Below are positions 50,481 through 59,076 of a stretch of 64,000 bases of DNA, piece by piece. Source of the stretch: an uncultured Paracoccaceae bacterium (GTDB lineage Bacteria > Pseudomonadota > Alphaproteobacteria > Rhodobacterales > Rhodobacteraceae). The DNA lies in contig CALBSG010000161.1 of assembly GCA_937927675.1 (NCBI GenBank), positions 25,416 to 89,415 of the forward strand, in the 5' to 3' direction. Position 1 is the first letter of the stretch. The number at the start of each line of letters is the position of its first letter. The notes beneath the pieces were generated by a model. It saw nothing but the letters and a program-made list of their open reading frames with translations. It was not told the DNA's origin and searched no databases. The translations under genes and the position numbers were made by a program.

Positions 50481-51224
50481 ATGGGCATTTCGGTTCCTCT
50501 TTTCCGCCAACTGGCCGAGCTTGGGCCGCGCATTGCGCGTCCCGAGGCGTCGGTCATGCTTGGTCGGCAAAAGTCGGTGCTGAAGTCCCGCAACCGCAGC
50601 TATTACAAGACGGCGCTGAAGGCTTATGGCCACAAGACCACGGTGGACGAGTTGTTCGACACCACCGGCTTTGCCGAACCGATGCTGGAAAAGCTGGGGT
50701 TCGGTGCAGTCCAGACCATGGATTTTTCGGACTACGAAGGCGCGCAGATCCTGCATGACCTGAACCAGCCGGTTCCAAAGGATCTGCATGGCCGTTTCGA
50801 CTTCATTCTGGATGGCGGCACGTTGGAACATGTGTTCAACGTCGCGCAGTCCTTCCAGAACATCTTTCACATGCTGCGCGCCGGCGGCACCTTTGTTTCT
50901 GCCACGCCCTTCAACGGCTGGCCGGGCCACGGGTTCTACCAATTCCAGCCCGATCTTGTCTGGTCGTTCTGGAAATATATGGCGCATTGCGAAGTGGTGC
51001 GCTGCATCGCCCTGCCGAATGACCCTGAAAAGCGGTCCTTCGATCTGCCTGACAACAAGGGCAGTGCGCGGCGGCGTGAATATGACGACAAGCTGCCTTC
51101 GGGCCGCGTGTTTCTGTATTATGAGGTCCGCAAGCTGGCGGACAGCCATTTGGGCGGGGCGGCCTTGCAGGCCGACTACGAGACCAAGTGGAAAAAAGGC
51201 TCTGACGAGGAGAGCGAGCAATGA
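50481..51224 (+). CDS. methyltransferase-like protein encoded inside the nuo operon
   Basis: A 247-residue cytoplasmic protein. RFDFILDGGTLEHVFNVAQSFQNIF followed by MLRAGGTFVSATPF matches the central part of class I SAM-dependent methyltransferases (LEH motif and the strand after it), but no GxGxG SAM-binding motif I precedes it, so it may be degenerate or bind SAM differently. It lies six bases after nuoH and overlaps nuoI by four bases (ATGA), hence strong translational coupling. A role in complex I assembly is suggested by position, with mitochondrial methyltransferase-fold assembly factors as a loose parallel. The specific function is unknown. Confidence 0.75.
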   Translation: MGISVPLFRQLAELGPRIARPEASVMLGRQKSVLKSRNRSYYKTALKAYGHKTTVDELFDTTGFAEPMLEKLGFGAVQTMDFSDYEGAQILHDLNQPVPKDLHGRFDFILDGGTLEHVFNVAQSFQNIFHMLRAGGTFVSATPFNGWPGHGFYQFQPDLVWSFWKYMAHCEVVRCIALPNDPEKRSFDLPDNKGSARRREYDDKLPSGRVFLYYEVRKLADSHLGGAALQADYETKWKKGSDEESEQ

Positions 51225-51712
51225 GCATCGACTTTGGCCGCGCCACCAAATACTTCCTGCTGATGGATTTCTTCAAAGGCTTTGGCCTTGGCATGAAGTA
51301 TTTCTTCGCCCCCAAGGCGACGCTGAACTACCCGCATGAAAAAGGCCCGCTGTCTCCGCGTTTCCGCGGCGAACATGCGCTGCGCCGCTATCCCAATGGC
51401 GAGGAACGCTGCATTGCGTGCAAGCTGTGCGAAGCGGTCTGCCCGGCGCAGGCGATCACCATTGATGCCGAACCGCGCGAGGATGGCAGCCGCCGCACGA
51501 CGCGTTATGACATCGACATGACCAAGTGCATCTACTGTGGCTTCTGCCAAGAGGCCTGCCCGGTGGATGCCATTGTCGAAGGCCCGAATTTCGAATTCTC
51601 GACCGAGACGCGCGAAGAGCTGTTCTACAACAAGGACAAGTTGTTGGAAAACGGCGCGCGTTGGGAAGCCGAGATCGCCCGCAACCTTGAACTTGATGCG
51701 CCGTATCGGTGA
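51221..51712 (+). CDS. nuoI: NADH-quinone oxidoreductase subunit I
   Basis: Ferredoxin-like subunit with clusters N6a and N6b, 163 residues. The two 4Fe-4S motifs are CIACKLCEAVCPAQAI and CIYCGFCQEACPVDAI. Length and motifs are standard. Its ATG overlaps the upstream methyltransferase-like gene. Confidence 0.97.
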   Translation: MSIDFGRATKYFLLMDFFKGFGLGMKYFFAPKATLNYPHEKGPLSPRFRGEHALRRYPNGEERCIACKLCEAVCPAQAITIDAEPREDGSRRTTRYDIDMTKCIYCGFCQEACPVDAIVEGPNFEFSTETREELFYNKDKLLENGARWEAEIARNLELDAPYR

Positions 51713-51719
51713 GCCACAG

Positions 51720-52142
51720 ATGACCGAAGCATTCACCAACGTTTTTCAGCAGATGATGGAGCAGGGCCAGAAGATGGCCGCTGCCTTCCGTCCTGCTATG
51801 GAAGGCATGGATGTGAAGGGCTTTGAGTCGCTGTTCCCGACCATGCCGAAAGAATGGATCGAGGCGTGGTTCGGCAAGACCTTCAACCCCGAGGGCCTTG
51901 ATGCCCGCACCCGACTGTTGGTGACCATCGCGGCGCTGACCGTTTTGGGCGCGCAGGCCGAGGCGCAGTTGAAACTGACCATCCGTCACGCGCTTGAGGC
52001 CGGGGCGACCAAACGCGAGATCGCCGAGGTGATCTGGCAAATGTCGATGTTCGGCGGCTTGCCCGCCATGCAGAAGGCGCTTGAAATCGCGCAAGCCGTC
52101 TTTGCCGAAACGGCCAAGACAACTGGGGAGAAAGACGCATGA
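51720..52142 (+). CDS. carboxymuconolactone decarboxylase-fold protein in the nuo operon
   Basis: A 140-residue protein; LDARTRLLVTIAALTVLGAQAEAQLKLTIRHALEAGATKREIAEVIWQMSMFGGLPAMQKAL is the CMD/AhpD-fold signature. It has no CxxC, so it is not an AhpD-type peroxidase partner, and no decarboxylation substrate pathway is nearby. ATG at 51720, seven bases after the nuoI stop, overlaps nuoJ by four bases, which ties it to the operon. Function in complex I context unknown. Confidence 0.85.
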   Translation: MTEAFTNVFQQMMEQGQKMAAAFRPAMEGMDVKGFESLFPTMPKEWIEAWFGKTFNPEGLDARTRLLVTIAALTVLGAQAEAQLKLTIRHALEAGATKREIAEVIWQMSMFGGLPAMQKALEIAQAVFAETAKTTGEKDA

Positions 52143-52753
52143 CCGTCGCTGATTACGCCTTTTACGCTTTTGCCATTGTGACGGTGGCGGCCGGTCTGAT
52201 GGTCACCATCAGCCGCAATCCGGTTCACTCGGTCTTGTGGCTGATTTTGGCCTTCCTGTCTTCGGCGGGGCTGTTCGTGCTTTTGGGCGCGGAATTCGTC
52301 GCCATGCTGCTGATCATCGTCTATGTCGGCGCGGTGGCGGTGTTGTTCCTGTTCGTCGTCATGATGCTGGACGTCGATTTCGCCGAGTTGAAGGGCGAAA
52401 TGGCGCGCACCATGCCTTTGGCCTTGCTGGTCGGGGTCGTGATCCTGATGGAACTGTCGCTGGGCATTGGGGCCTGGGTGCAGGCCGATGGCGCGATGGG
52501 CTTGCGTGCGGCCGTGGCGCCTGCGGCGGCCGAGGTGGAGAACACCCGCGCGCTTGGCCTTCTGATCTATGACAAATACATCCTGCTGTTCCAGCTTTCT
52601 GGCCTGATCCTTTTGGTCGCCATGATCGGCGCGATCCTTTTGACCATGCGTCACCGCAAGGACATCAAGCGCCAGAACGTGCTGCACCAGATGTGGCGCG
52701 ATCCGGCCAAGGCGATGGAACTGAAAGACGTGCAGCCGGGGCAGGGGTTGTAA
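52139..52753 (+). CDS. nuoJ: NADH-quinone oxidoreductase subunit J
   Basis: Membrane subunit J, 204 residues with five helices. VTISRNPVHSVLWLILAFLSSAGLFVLLGAEFVAMLLIIVYVGAVAVLFLFVVMML contains the pi-bulge helix 3 segment of the E-channel. The ATG overlaps the CMD-fold gene. Confidence 0.96.
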   Translation: MTVADYAFYAFAIVTVAAGLMVTISRNPVHSVLWLILAFLSSAGLFVLLGAEFVAMLLIIVYVGAVAVLFLFVVMMLDVDFAELKGEMARTMPLALLVGVVILMELSLGIGAWVQADGAMGLRAAVAPAAAEVENTRALGLLIYDKYILLFQLSGLILLVAMIGAILLTMRHRKDIKRQNVLHQMWRDPAKAMELKDVQPGQGL

Positions 52754-52756
52754 TCG

Positions 52757-52801
52757 GGTTGGGGGGAACCCCGACCTGCGTAGGGCGGGCTTCGGCCCGC
52801 C
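52757..52801. promoter_or_regulatory. two stem-loops in the nuoJ-nuoK gap
   Basis: GGGTT/AACCC (52757-52771) and GGCGGGC - TTCG - GCCCGCC (52784-52801) form tandem hairpins in the 94-base gap. No T-run follows. They may adjust mRNA processing within the operon, or be a dispersed REP-like palindrome. Confidence 0.45.
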
Positions 52802-52847
52802 ACGAACAAGACAAGACAACGGGCACAAAGCCCTGAGGGACATGAGA

Positions 52848-53153
52848 ATGGTAGGACTTGAACATTACCTGACGGTGGCAGCGGCGCTGTTCGTCATCGG
52901 CATCTTTGGCATCTTCCTGAACCGGAAGAATGTCATCGTCATCCTCATGTCGATTGAACTTGTGCTTTTGTCGGTGAACATCAACTTCGTGGCCTTTTCG
53001 TCCTATCTGGGCGATCTGGTGGGGCAGGTCTTCACCATGTTCGTGCTGACCGTGGCCGCGGCCGAGGCCGCCATCGGCCTTGCGATCCTTGTGGTGTTCT
53101 TCCGCAACCGCGGCACCATCGACGTCGAAGACGTCAACGTGATGAAAGGCTGA
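52848..53153 (+). CDS. nuoK: NADH-quinone oxidoreductase subunit K
   Basis: Small proton-channel subunit, 101 residues and three membrane helices. NVIVILMSIELVLLSVNINFVAF has the conserved membrane Glu; the second Glu is in AAAEAAIGLAILV. The ATG at 52848 gives the usual length; ATG 52842, with GAGGGA five bases before it, would add two residues. Confidence 0.95.
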   Translation: MVGLEHYLTVAAALFVIGIFGIFLNRKNVIVILMSIELVLLSVNINFVAFSSYLGDLVGQVFTMFVLTVAAAEAAIGLAILVVFFRNRGTIDVEDVNVMKG

Positions 53154-53156
53154 CCC

Positions 53157-55331
53157 ATGGCTCAGATCATTCTCTTTGCCCCCCTGATTGGGGCTATCCT
53201 CTGCGGCTTTGGCTGGCGTCTGATCGGCGAAAAGCCGGCGCAGATCCTGACCAACGCCATGGTGTTTCTGGCCGCCGCGCTGTCGTGGAACATCTTCCTG
53301 ACCTTTGATGGCGTTACCCAGCACATCACCGTGCTGCGCTTCATTGAATCGGGCGCCTTGTCCACTGAATGGGGCATTCGCATCGACCGTCTGACGGCGA
53401 TCATGCTCGTCGTGGTGAACTCGGTCTCTGCGCTCGTCCATCTTTATAGCTTTGGCTATATGGCGCATGACGACAACTGGGCGCATGGCGAACCCTACCG
53501 GGCGCGCTTCTTTGCGTACCTGTCGTTCTTTACCTTTGCCATGCTGTCGCTGGTGACCTCTGACAACCTTGTGCAGATGTTCTTCGGCTGGGAAGGCGTG
53601 GGCGTCGCATCCTATCTGCTGATCGGTTTTTACTACCGCAAGCCTTCGGCCAATGCCGCCGCAATCAAGGCTTTCGTGGTCAACCGTGTCGGTGACTTCG
53701 GCTTTGCGCTTGGGATCTTTGGCCTGTTCTATCTGACCGACTCGATCAAGTTCGATGATGTTTTCGCCGCCGCTCCGACCTTGGCGGAAACCAACCTGCA
53801 TTTCCTGTGGGCTGACTGGAACGCGGCCAACCTTTTGGGTGTGCTGCTGTTCATCGGTGCGATGGGCAAATCGGCACAGCTGATCCTGCACACCTGGTTG
53901 CCGGACGCGATGGAAGGCCCGACCCCGGTGTCGGCGCTGATCCACGCGGCGACCATGGTGACGGCGGGCGTCTTCCTTGTCTGCCGCATGTCGCCCTTGT
54001 ACGAATACGCCCCGCAGGCCACCGCCTTCATCACGGTTCTGGGCGCGACGACCGCGTTCTTTGCGGCGACCGTTGGTCTGGTGCAGAACGACATCAAGCG
54101 CGTGATCGCCTATTCGACCTGTTCGCAGCTGGGCTATATGTTCGTGGCGGCAGGCGTTGGCGTTTACCCGGTCGCGATGTTCCACCTCTTCACCCACGCC
54201 TTCTTCAAGGCCATGCTGTTCCTTGGCGCTGGTTCTGTCATTCATGCCATGCATCATGAACAGGACATGCGGAACTATGGCGGTTTGCGTAAAAAGATCC
54301 CGCTGACCTTCTTGGCGATGCTGATCGGCACGCTGGCCATCACCGGTGTGGGCATTCCGTTGACGCATTACGGTTTCGCCGGTTTCCTGTCGAAAGACGC
54401 CGTGATCGAAAGCGCCTATGCCGGTTCCAACTATGCCTTCTGGCTGTTGGTGATCGCGGCCTTCATGACCTCGTTCTACTCGTGGCGCCTGATGTTCATG
54501 ACCTTCTGGGGCAAGCCGCGCGGCGACCATCATGCGCATGACCATGCCCATGAATCGCCTGCCGTCATGCTGATCCCCTTGGGGGTTCTGGCCACCGGCG
54601 CGGTCTTTGCGGGCATGCTGTGGTATGGCGTGTTCTTCGGCGATGAGGCCAAGATGCGGTCGTGGTTCGCCATGGCCCCGGCTGCGGCGCATGGCACCGA
54701 ACACAGCACCGAAGAGGCTGCTGCGGAGGGGGATGCAGCGCACACCACCGAAGCCACCACCACAGAAGCCGCTCCGGCCGAGGGTGAAGCTGTCGCCACC
54801 ACCGAGGCTGGCCATGACGAGGCCACGGCTGCTTTGGCAGCCCCCGCCGAGGAAGGCCACGCGGCTGCCCCCGGTGTCGCACCGGCTGGCGCGATCTTCA
54901 TGGATGTGAAAGGCACGCCCACGCTGCATGCCGCGCATGAGGCCCCGACTTGGGTCAAGGTGTCGCCCTTCATCGCGATGATCCTTGGTTTTGCCTTGGC
55001 GTGGAAGTTCTACATCCGCTCGCCAGAGTTGCCCGGCCGTCTGGCTGCGGCGCAGCGTCCGCTTTACCTGTTCCTCTTGAACAAGTGGTATTTCGACGAA
55101 CTTTATGACTGGATCTTCGTCCGCCCGGCGAAATGGCTTGGCCGTTTCCTGTGGCAAAAGGGCGATGGTGCGGTCATCGACGGTGCCTTGAATGGCATCG
55201 CCATGGGGATCATCCCCTTCTTCACCAAACTCGCAGGGCGTGCCCAGTCGGGTTATGTCTTCACCTACGCCTTTGCCATGGTTCTGGGGATCGCTGCCCT
55301 GTTGACCTGGACGGTTCTCGGGGGTCACTGA
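53157..55331 (+). CDS. nuoL: NADH-quinone oxidoreductase subunit L
   Basis: Antiporter-like proton-pumping subunit, 724 residues, with lateral helix. LVQMFFGWEGVGVASYLLIGFYY (key Glu), GKSAQLILHTWLPDAMEGPTPVSALIHAATMVTAG and the TM-helix Lys are standard. An unusual His-, Ala-, Thr- and Glu-rich insert (about residues 458-580; HHAHDHAHES then a long acidic low-complexity stretch) precedes the lateral-helix region. Confidence 0.96.
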   Translation: MAQIILFAPLIGAILCGFGWRLIGEKPAQILTNAMVFLAAALSWNIFLTFDGVTQHITVLRFIESGALSTEWGIRIDRLTAIMLVVVNSVSALVHLYSFGYMAHDDNWAHGEPYRARFFAYLSFFTFAMLSLVTSDNLVQMFFGWEGVGVASYLLIGFYYRKPSANAAAIKAFVVNRVGDFGFALGIFGLFYLTDSIKFDDVFAAAPTLAETNLHFLWADWNAANLLGVLLFIGAMGKSAQLILHTWLPDAMEGPTPVSALIHAATMVTAGVFLVCRMSPLYEYAPQATAFITVLGATTAFFAATVGLVQNDIKRVIAYSTCSQLGYMFVAAGVGVYPVAMFHLFTHAFFKAMLFLGAGSVIHAMHHEQDMRNYGGLRKKIPLTFLAMLIGTLAITGVGIPLTHYGFAGFLSKDAVIESAYAGSNYAFWLLVIAAFMTSFYSWRLMFMTFWGKPRGDHHAHDHAHESPAVMLIPLGVLATGAVFAGMLWYGVFFGDEAKMRSWFAMAPAAAHGTEHSTEEAAAEGDAAHTTEATTTEAAPAEGEAVATTEAGHDEATAALAAPAEEGHAAAPGVAPAGAIFMDVKGTPTLHAAHEAPTWVKVSPFIAMILGFALAWKFYIRSPELPGRLAAAQRPLYLFLLNKWYFDELYDWIFVRPAKWLGRFLWQKGDGAVIDGALNGIAMGIIPFFTKLAGRAQSGYVFTYAFAMVLGIAALLTWTVLGGH

Positions 55332-55334
55332 ATC

Positions 55335-56867
55335 ATGGATAGCCTCCTGTCTATCATCACCTTTATCCCGGCAGTTGCCGCCGCCATCATGGCGCTGTTC
55401 CTGCGCGGCGATGATGCCGCCGCCCAAGGCAATGCCAAATGGCTGGCGCTTTTGGCGACCATTGCAACCTTCCTTGTGTCGCTGTTGCTGCTGACCGGCT
55501 TTGATCCGGCCAATACCGGCATGCAGTTCGTCGAGGAACACACCTGGATTGCGGGCCTGAAATACAAGATGGGCGTGGACGGTATCTCGATCTTGTTCGT
55601 GATGCTGACCACCTTCTTGATGCCGATCACCATCCTTTCAACGTGGAGTGTCTCGACCCGCGTCAAGGAATACATGATCGCCTTCCTGATGCTGGAAACC
55701 CTGATGCTGGGCGTGTTCTGCGCGCTGGATCTGGTGCTGTTCTACCTGTTTTTCGAAGCTGGCCTTATCCCGATGTTCCTGATCATCGGGATCTGGGGCG
55801 GGGTGAACCGCATCTATGCGGCCTTCAAGTTCTTCCTCTACACCTTCCTGGGTTCGGTTCTGATGCTGGTTGCCATGATCGCGATGTATGTCGCGGCGGG
55901 CACCACCGATATTCCGACGCTGATGGCGTTTGAATTCTCGTCCGAGCCGATGGCGGTGTTGGGTCTGACCATCACGGGCGGTCTGCAGACGCTGCTGTTC
56001 CTTGCCTTCTTTGCCAGCTTTGCGGTGAAGATGCCGATGTGGCCGGTGCATACTTGGTTGCCCGATGCCCACGTTCAGGCCCCGACGGCTGGTTCGGTCA
56101 TTCTGGCGGCGGTGCTTTTGAAGATGGGCGGCTATGGCTTCCTGCGCTTCTCGCTGCCGATGTTCCCGGTTGGCTCTTATGTCATGTCGGACCTCGTGTT
56201 CTGGATGTCGGCCATCGCCATCGTCTACACCTCGCTGGTGGCGCTGGCGCAGGACGACATGAAAAAGCTGATCGCCTATTCGTCGGTGGCCCACATGGGC
56301 TATGTCACCATGGGGATTTTCGCGGCCAACCAGCAGGGCGTTGATGGCGCCATGTTCCAGATGATCAGCCACGGCTTCATCTCGGGCGCGCTCTTTCTGT
56401 GCGTCGGCGTGATCTATGACCGCATGCACACCCGCGACATTGACGCCTATGGCGGCCTTGTGAACCGGATGCCCGCCTATGCGCTGGTGTTCCTGTTCTT
56501 CACCATGGCCAACGTCGGCCTGCCGGGCACCTCGGGGTTCATCGGTGAATTCCTGGTGCTGATCGGGATTTTCCAGGTCAACACCTGGATCGCCGCGATT
56601 GCCACCACGGGCGTGATCTTCTCGGCCGCCTATGCGCTCTGGCTTTACCGCCGCGTCGCCATGGGCGCGCTGGTCAAAGAGGCGCTGAAGACCATTCAGG
56701 ACATGAGCCGCCGCGAGCGGGCGATCTTCGCACCTTTGGTCGTGATGACGCTGCTGCTTGGCGTTTATCCCGCGCTTGTGACTGACATCATCGGGCCTTC
56801 GGTGGCCCAGCTTGTGACTGACTACCACGCTGCCCTGCCCGAAGTGGCAGAGGCCGCCACGCATTAA
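55335..56867 (+). CDS. nuoM: NADH-quinone oxidoreductase subunit M
   Basis: Antiporter-like proton-pumping subunit, 510 residues and about 14 membrane helices. Conserved TPITILSTW-type start region (LMPITILSTWSVSTR), LDLVLFYLFFEAGLIPMFLIIGIWGG with the key Glu, and KMPMWPVHTWLPDAHVQAPTAGSVILAAVLLKMGGYG. It starts four bases after the nuoL stop. Confidence 0.97.
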   Translation: MDSLLSIITFIPAVAAAIMALFLRGDDAAAQGNAKWLALLATIATFLVSLLLLTGFDPANTGMQFVEEHTWIAGLKYKMGVDGISILFVMLTTFLMPITILSTWSVSTRVKEYMIAFLMLETLMLGVFCALDLVLFYLFFEAGLIPMFLIIGIWGGVNRIYAAFKFFLYTFLGSVLMLVAMIAMYVAAGTTDIPTLMAFEFSSEPMAVLGLTITGGLQTLLFLAFFASFAVKMPMWPVHTWLPDAHVQAPTAGSVILAAVLLKMGGYGFLRFSLPMFPVGSYVMSDLVFWMSAIAIVYTSLVALAQDDMKKLIAYSSVAHMGYVTMGIFAANQQGVDGAMFQMISHGFISGALFLCVGVIYDRMHTRDIDAYGGLVNRMPAYALVFLFFTMANVGLPGTSGFIGEFLVLIGIFQVNTWIAAIATTGVIFSAAYALWLYRRVAMGALVKEALKTIQDMSRRERAIFAPLVVMTLLLGVYPALVTDIIGPSVAQLVTDYHAALPEVAEAATH

Positions 56868-56879
56868 GGAACCGATCCG

Positions 56880-58319
56880 ATGACTGGTGTTGATTTCCAA
56901 ATCCTCCTGCCCGAGATCCTCCTTGCGGTCTATGCGCTGGCCGCGCTGATGTTTGGCGTCTATGGCGGCAAAGACAAGTTGGCCGGGCTGTTGACCTGGG
57001 CCACCGCGGGGCTGTTCGTGGCGCTGGCCTTGCTCATCGCGCTGCGCGACGGGGTAGGGGCAACGGCCTTTGGCGGCATGTTCGTGGATGATGCCTTTGC
57101 CCGATTTGCCAAGGTGGTTGTCCTTGTGTCGGCCGCCGGGGTTCTGGTCATGGCGCAAGACTATATGGCGCGTCGCGACCTTGCCCGGTTCGAATACCCG
57201 ATCCTTGCCACCCTTTCGGTCATCGGCATGATGGTGATGGTGTCGGCGGGCGACCTGATGGCGCTTTACATGGGGCTCGAGCTGCAATCGCTGGCGCTTT
57301 ACGTCATGGCTGCGATGCGCCGCGATAGCGTCAAGTCCACCGAAGCCGGTCTGAAATACTTCGTCCTTGGGGCGCTGTCGTCGGGCCTGCTGCTGTACGG
57401 GGCTTCGCTGGTGTACGGCTTTGCTGGGACGACCGCCTTTGCAGGGATCGCTTCGACCCTGACGGAAGGCCACGCGCCTTTGGGCCTGCTGTTCGGTCTG
57501 GTGTTCCTGATCTCGGGCATGGCCTTCAAGGTTTCGGCAGCCCCCTTCCACATGTGGACCCCGGACGTCTATGAAGGCGCGCCTACCCCGGTGACTGCTT
57601 TCTTCGCAACCGCCCCTAAGGTGGCCGCGATGGCGCTGATCGCGCGGGTTATCCATGACGCCTTTGGCGGCATCCCGGACGATTGGAGCCAAGTGCTGGC
57701 GGCCCTTGCCGTGATCTCGATGTTCCTTGGCGCGGTTGCGGCCATTGGGCAAAAAGACATCAAGCGTCTGATGGCCTATTCGTCGATTGCCCATATGGGC
57801 TATGCGCTGGTGGGTCTTGCCGCGGCAACGCCGCAAGGCGTGCAGGCGACGCTGCTTTACATGGCGATCTATGTGACCATGAACCTTGGCACCTTTGCCT
57901 TCATCCTGTCGATGGAGAAGGACGGCCGCCCGGTGACCGAGATTTCGGCACTGAACCAGTTTGCCAAGTCCGAGCCGTTGAAGGCGCTGGCCATGCTGGT
58001 CTTGCTGTTCTCGCTGGCGGGGGTTCCGCCGATGCTGGGCTTCTTCGGGAAGTTCTATGTGCTGAAAGCCGCCGTCGATGCCGGGATGGTCTGGCTGGCG
58101 ATGGCCGGGGCGGTCGCGTCGGTCATCGGGGCCTTCTATTACCTGCGTATCGTCTACTTCATGTACTTCGGTGCCGAGCAAGAGCCGGTGCAAAGCCGGA
58201 TGTCGGCCGTGCAATGGGTCATGCTGGTGGCCGTGGCCGCGGTGATGATCCTTGGCATCGTCAACATGTTTGGGCTGGAACCGATTGCCCTGAACGCTGC
58301 CGAGGCGTTGATTGGATAA
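56880..58319 (+). CDS. nuoN: NADH-quinone oxidoreductase subunit N
   Basis: Antiporter-like proton-pumping subunit, 479 residues. SAGDLMALYMGLELQSLALYVMAAMRRDS, GMAFKVSAAPFHMWTPDVYEGAPTPVTAFFAT and KRLMAYSSIAHMGYALVGL are diagnostic. The last nuo gene; its end overlaps birA by eight bases. Confidence 0.97.
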   Translation: MTGVDFQILLPEILLAVYALAALMFGVYGGKDKLAGLLTWATAGLFVALALLIALRDGVGATAFGGMFVDDAFARFAKVVVLVSAAGVLVMAQDYMARRDLARFEYPILATLSVIGMMVMVSAGDLMALYMGLELQSLALYVMAAMRRDSVKSTEAGLKYFVLGALSSGLLLYGASLVYGFAGTTAFAGIASTLTEGHAPLGLLFGLVFLISGMAFKVSAAPFHMWTPDVYEGAPTPVTAFFATAPKVAAMALIARVIHDAFGGIPDDWSQVLAALAVISMFLGAVAAIGQKDIKRLMAYSSIAHMGYALVGLAAATPQGVQATLLYMAIYVTMNLGTFAFILSMEKDGRPVTEISALNQFAKSEPLKALAMLVLLFSLAGVPPMLGFFGKFYVLKAAVDAGMVWLAMAGAVASVIGAFYYLRIVYFMYFGAEQEPVQSRMSAVQWVMLVAVAAVMILGIVNMFGLEPIALNAAEALIG

Positions 58320-59064
58320 GGCTTGGCCTGAAGGGACCGGGCGGCATGTGCTGCCCGTGACCGACAGCACCAACGCCCATGCCTTGCGTGAGGCCCCGGC
58401 AATGTCGGGGCCTGCGTGGTTTCTGGGGTTGGAGCAGACCGCCGGGCGCGGACGGCGGGCAAGGGCGTGGTCCAGCCCGCGCGGCAATTTCCACGGCTCT
58501 TTGCTGTTGTTTCCGACCGAACGCCCCGATCAGGTGGCCTTGCGCAGTTTTGCGGCGGCCTTGGCCTTGCGCGATGCCTTTGTGGCCCTGACTGGGGTGC
58601 CGCAGGCCTTTTCGCTGAAATGGCCGAATGATGTGCTTCTGAACGGCGCCAAGGTGGCGGGCATTCTGCTCGAGGCGACCTCTGCCGGGGCCGGGGTGCA
58701 GGCGCTGGCCATCGGGATCGGTGTCAACCTGATCGCCCATCCCGATCAAAGCGTGATGGAGGAAGGCGCCTTGCCGGCGGTGTCACTTCTGTCGGAAACC
58801 GGGATTCGGGTGACGCCAGAGGCGTTTCTGGATGCCCTTGCCCCCGCCTATGCCAAATGGGAGGCGGTCTTTACCGCCCAGGGCTTTGCGCCCCTGCGGG
58901 AGGCGTGGTTGTCCCAAGCGGCAAAGATCGGGGAACACATCCGGGCGCGGACGGGAAAAGACACCTTCTACGGTGTGTTTGAAACCGTTGATTCACAGGG
59001 TAACCTTATCCTTGCGACGGCCACCGGCCAGATGGCCATTCCGGCTGCCGAGGTGTTTTTCTGA
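58312..59064 (+). CDS. birA: biotin-[acetyl-CoA-carboxylase] ligase
   Basis: Attaches biotin to biotin carboxyl carrier protein. The 250-residue protein lacks the N-terminal DNA-binding domain of E. coli BirA. TAGRGRRARAW is the biotinyl-AMP loop, and SLKWPNDVLLNGAKVAGILLE is the catalytic Lys region. The start codon is a TTG at 58312 overlapping nuoN, so translation is probably coupled and rare-start-limited. Confidence 0.9.
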   Translation: MDKAWPEGTGRHVLPVTDSTNAHALREAPAMSGPAWFLGLEQTAGRGRRARAWSSPRGNFHGSLLLFPTERPDQVALRSFAAALALRDAFVALTGVPQAFSLKWPNDVLLNGAKVAGILLEATSAGAGVQALAIGIGVNLIAHPDQSVMEEGALPAVSLLSETGIRVTPEAFLDALAPAYAKWEAVFTAQGFAPLREAWLSQAAKIGEHIRARTGKDTFYGVFETVDSQGNLILATATGQMAIPAAEVFF

Positions 59065-59076
59065 AAGGGGTGAGGG

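Noticed and set aside
52665..58487. Two ~950-codon minus-strand frames antisense to nuoJ-nuoN
   Set aside because: High GC3 of the real genes keeps the opposite strand free of stops. The translations are His/Arg/Gln-rich and match no protein pattern, while the plus strand encodes unmistakable complex I subunits.
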